DNA of 64,000 nt, taken from assembly GCF_937425535.1 (NCBI RefSeq), contig NZ_OW485601.1, forward strand, positions 5,315,501 to 5,379,500. The letters are read 5' to 3'. The DNA comes from Rhodovastum atsumiense. Its GTDB lineage: Bacteria; Pseudomonadota; Alphaproteobacteria; Acetobacterales; Acetobacteraceae. Under the pieces are notes generated by a model that was not told where the DNA came from, searched no databases, and saw only the letters and a program-made list of their open reading frames with translations. Position 1 is the stretch's first letter. Each line of letters opens with the position of its first letter. A program made the position numbers and the translations under genes. This document shows positions 63,792 through 64,000 of this stretch, piece after piece.

Positions 63792-64000
63792 CTAGCTGGA
63801 CGCGGCGTCGCCGAGGCCGGCGAGCGCCATGTCGAGGTCACGGATCAGGTCGTCCACCGCCTCCAGCCCGACCGAGAGCCGGATCACGTCCGGCCCCGCC
63901 CCGGCGGCGAGGCGCTGCTCGTCGGAGAGCTGGCGGTGGGTGGTGGACGCAGGGTGCAGGATCAGGCTGCGGGTGTCGCCGACATTGGCCAGGTGCGAGA
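63792..64000 (-). CDS. O-acetylhomoserine sulfhydrylase, C-terminal fragment (partial)
   Basis: The 69 visible residues begin [20 protein letters not shown] and end with [20 protein letters not shown], the standard C-terminus of Cys/Met-metabolism PLP enzymes of the MetY type. The rest lies beyond the right edge. In the MTA-isoprenoid shunt this enzyme joins methanethiol to O-acetylhomoserine to give methionine, so its position ahead of the RuBisCO-like and cupin genes fits. Confidence 0.88.
   Translation of the reverse strand, partial: SHLANVGDTRSLILHPASTTHRQLSDEQRLAAGAGPDVIRLSVGLEAVDDLIRDLDMALAGLGDAASS

Overview
The window is 64 kb of GC-rich, gene-dense DNA that looks chromosomal. It most resembles an alphaproteobacterium of the Rhodospirillales, probably Acetobacteraceae-like. 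Support comes from high-GC codon use with many long antisense reading frames, a FixL/FixJ-type two-component pair, perfect Zur-type palindromes, and a RuBisCO-like protein operon resembling that of Rhodospirillum rubrum. The genus is not determinable from sequence alone. No rRNA, tRNA, CRISPR array, integrase or intact insertion sequence was seen.

Layout. 1-2.0 kb: end of an oligopeptide-type ABC importer operon. 3.0-5.9 kb: zinc-responsive segment with two near-identical Zur operators, each lying on the start of a gene (a DUF6525-like protein and a COG0523 GTPase), then a DUF4424 protein. 5.9-8.2 kb: an ADP-ribosylglycohydrolase-like protein lacking its second metal motif, and an unknown protein. 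8.6-12.2 kb: FixJ-like regulator and membrane histidine kinase. 12.5-18.4 kb: hydroxycinnamate catabolism (MarR repressor, MFS transporter and acyl-CoA dehydrogenase divergent from hydratase/lyase and CoA ligase). 18.5-24.0 kb: a second acyl-CoA pathway (BKACE, MaoC, hydroxyacyl-CoA dehydrogenase, crotonase, CoA ligase, TetR). 24.1-30.2 kb: MBL-fold hydrolase, divergent tryptophanase-family enzyme, YfiR-like/TonB receptor pair, and a decayed aldo/keto reductase. 30.2-39.7 kb: racemase with Lrp regulator, CorA, MocR regulator, amidotransferase, CsbD, small membrane proteins, a cyclopropane-synthase-like methyltransferase and an AI-2E-family permease.

39.9-45.8 kb: the iron-only nitrogenase structural operon anfHDGK, with a HEPN-like gene directly downstream and a divergent flavin split-barrel protein upstream. 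45.8-51.1 kb: a GNAT enzyme and a run of small envelope or unknown proteins. 51.1-56.3 kb: operon DUF3141 - pta - fabI - ackA. 56.6-62.0 kb: an RND efflux adaptor and pump with flanking genes. 62.2-64.0 kb: operon O-acetylhomoserine sulfhydrylase (partial) - RuBisCO-like protein - cupin, the gene set of the MTA-isoprenoid shunt.

The most unusual items are the HEPN-like gene behind anfK and the PNPOx-like gene facing anfH, the paired Zur operators with apparently leaderless starts, the ADP-ribosylglycohydrolase that has lost its GDxDT motif, a divergent tryptophanase homologue, and a ~150-bp five-hairpin repeat found twice, each time right behind a stop codon.
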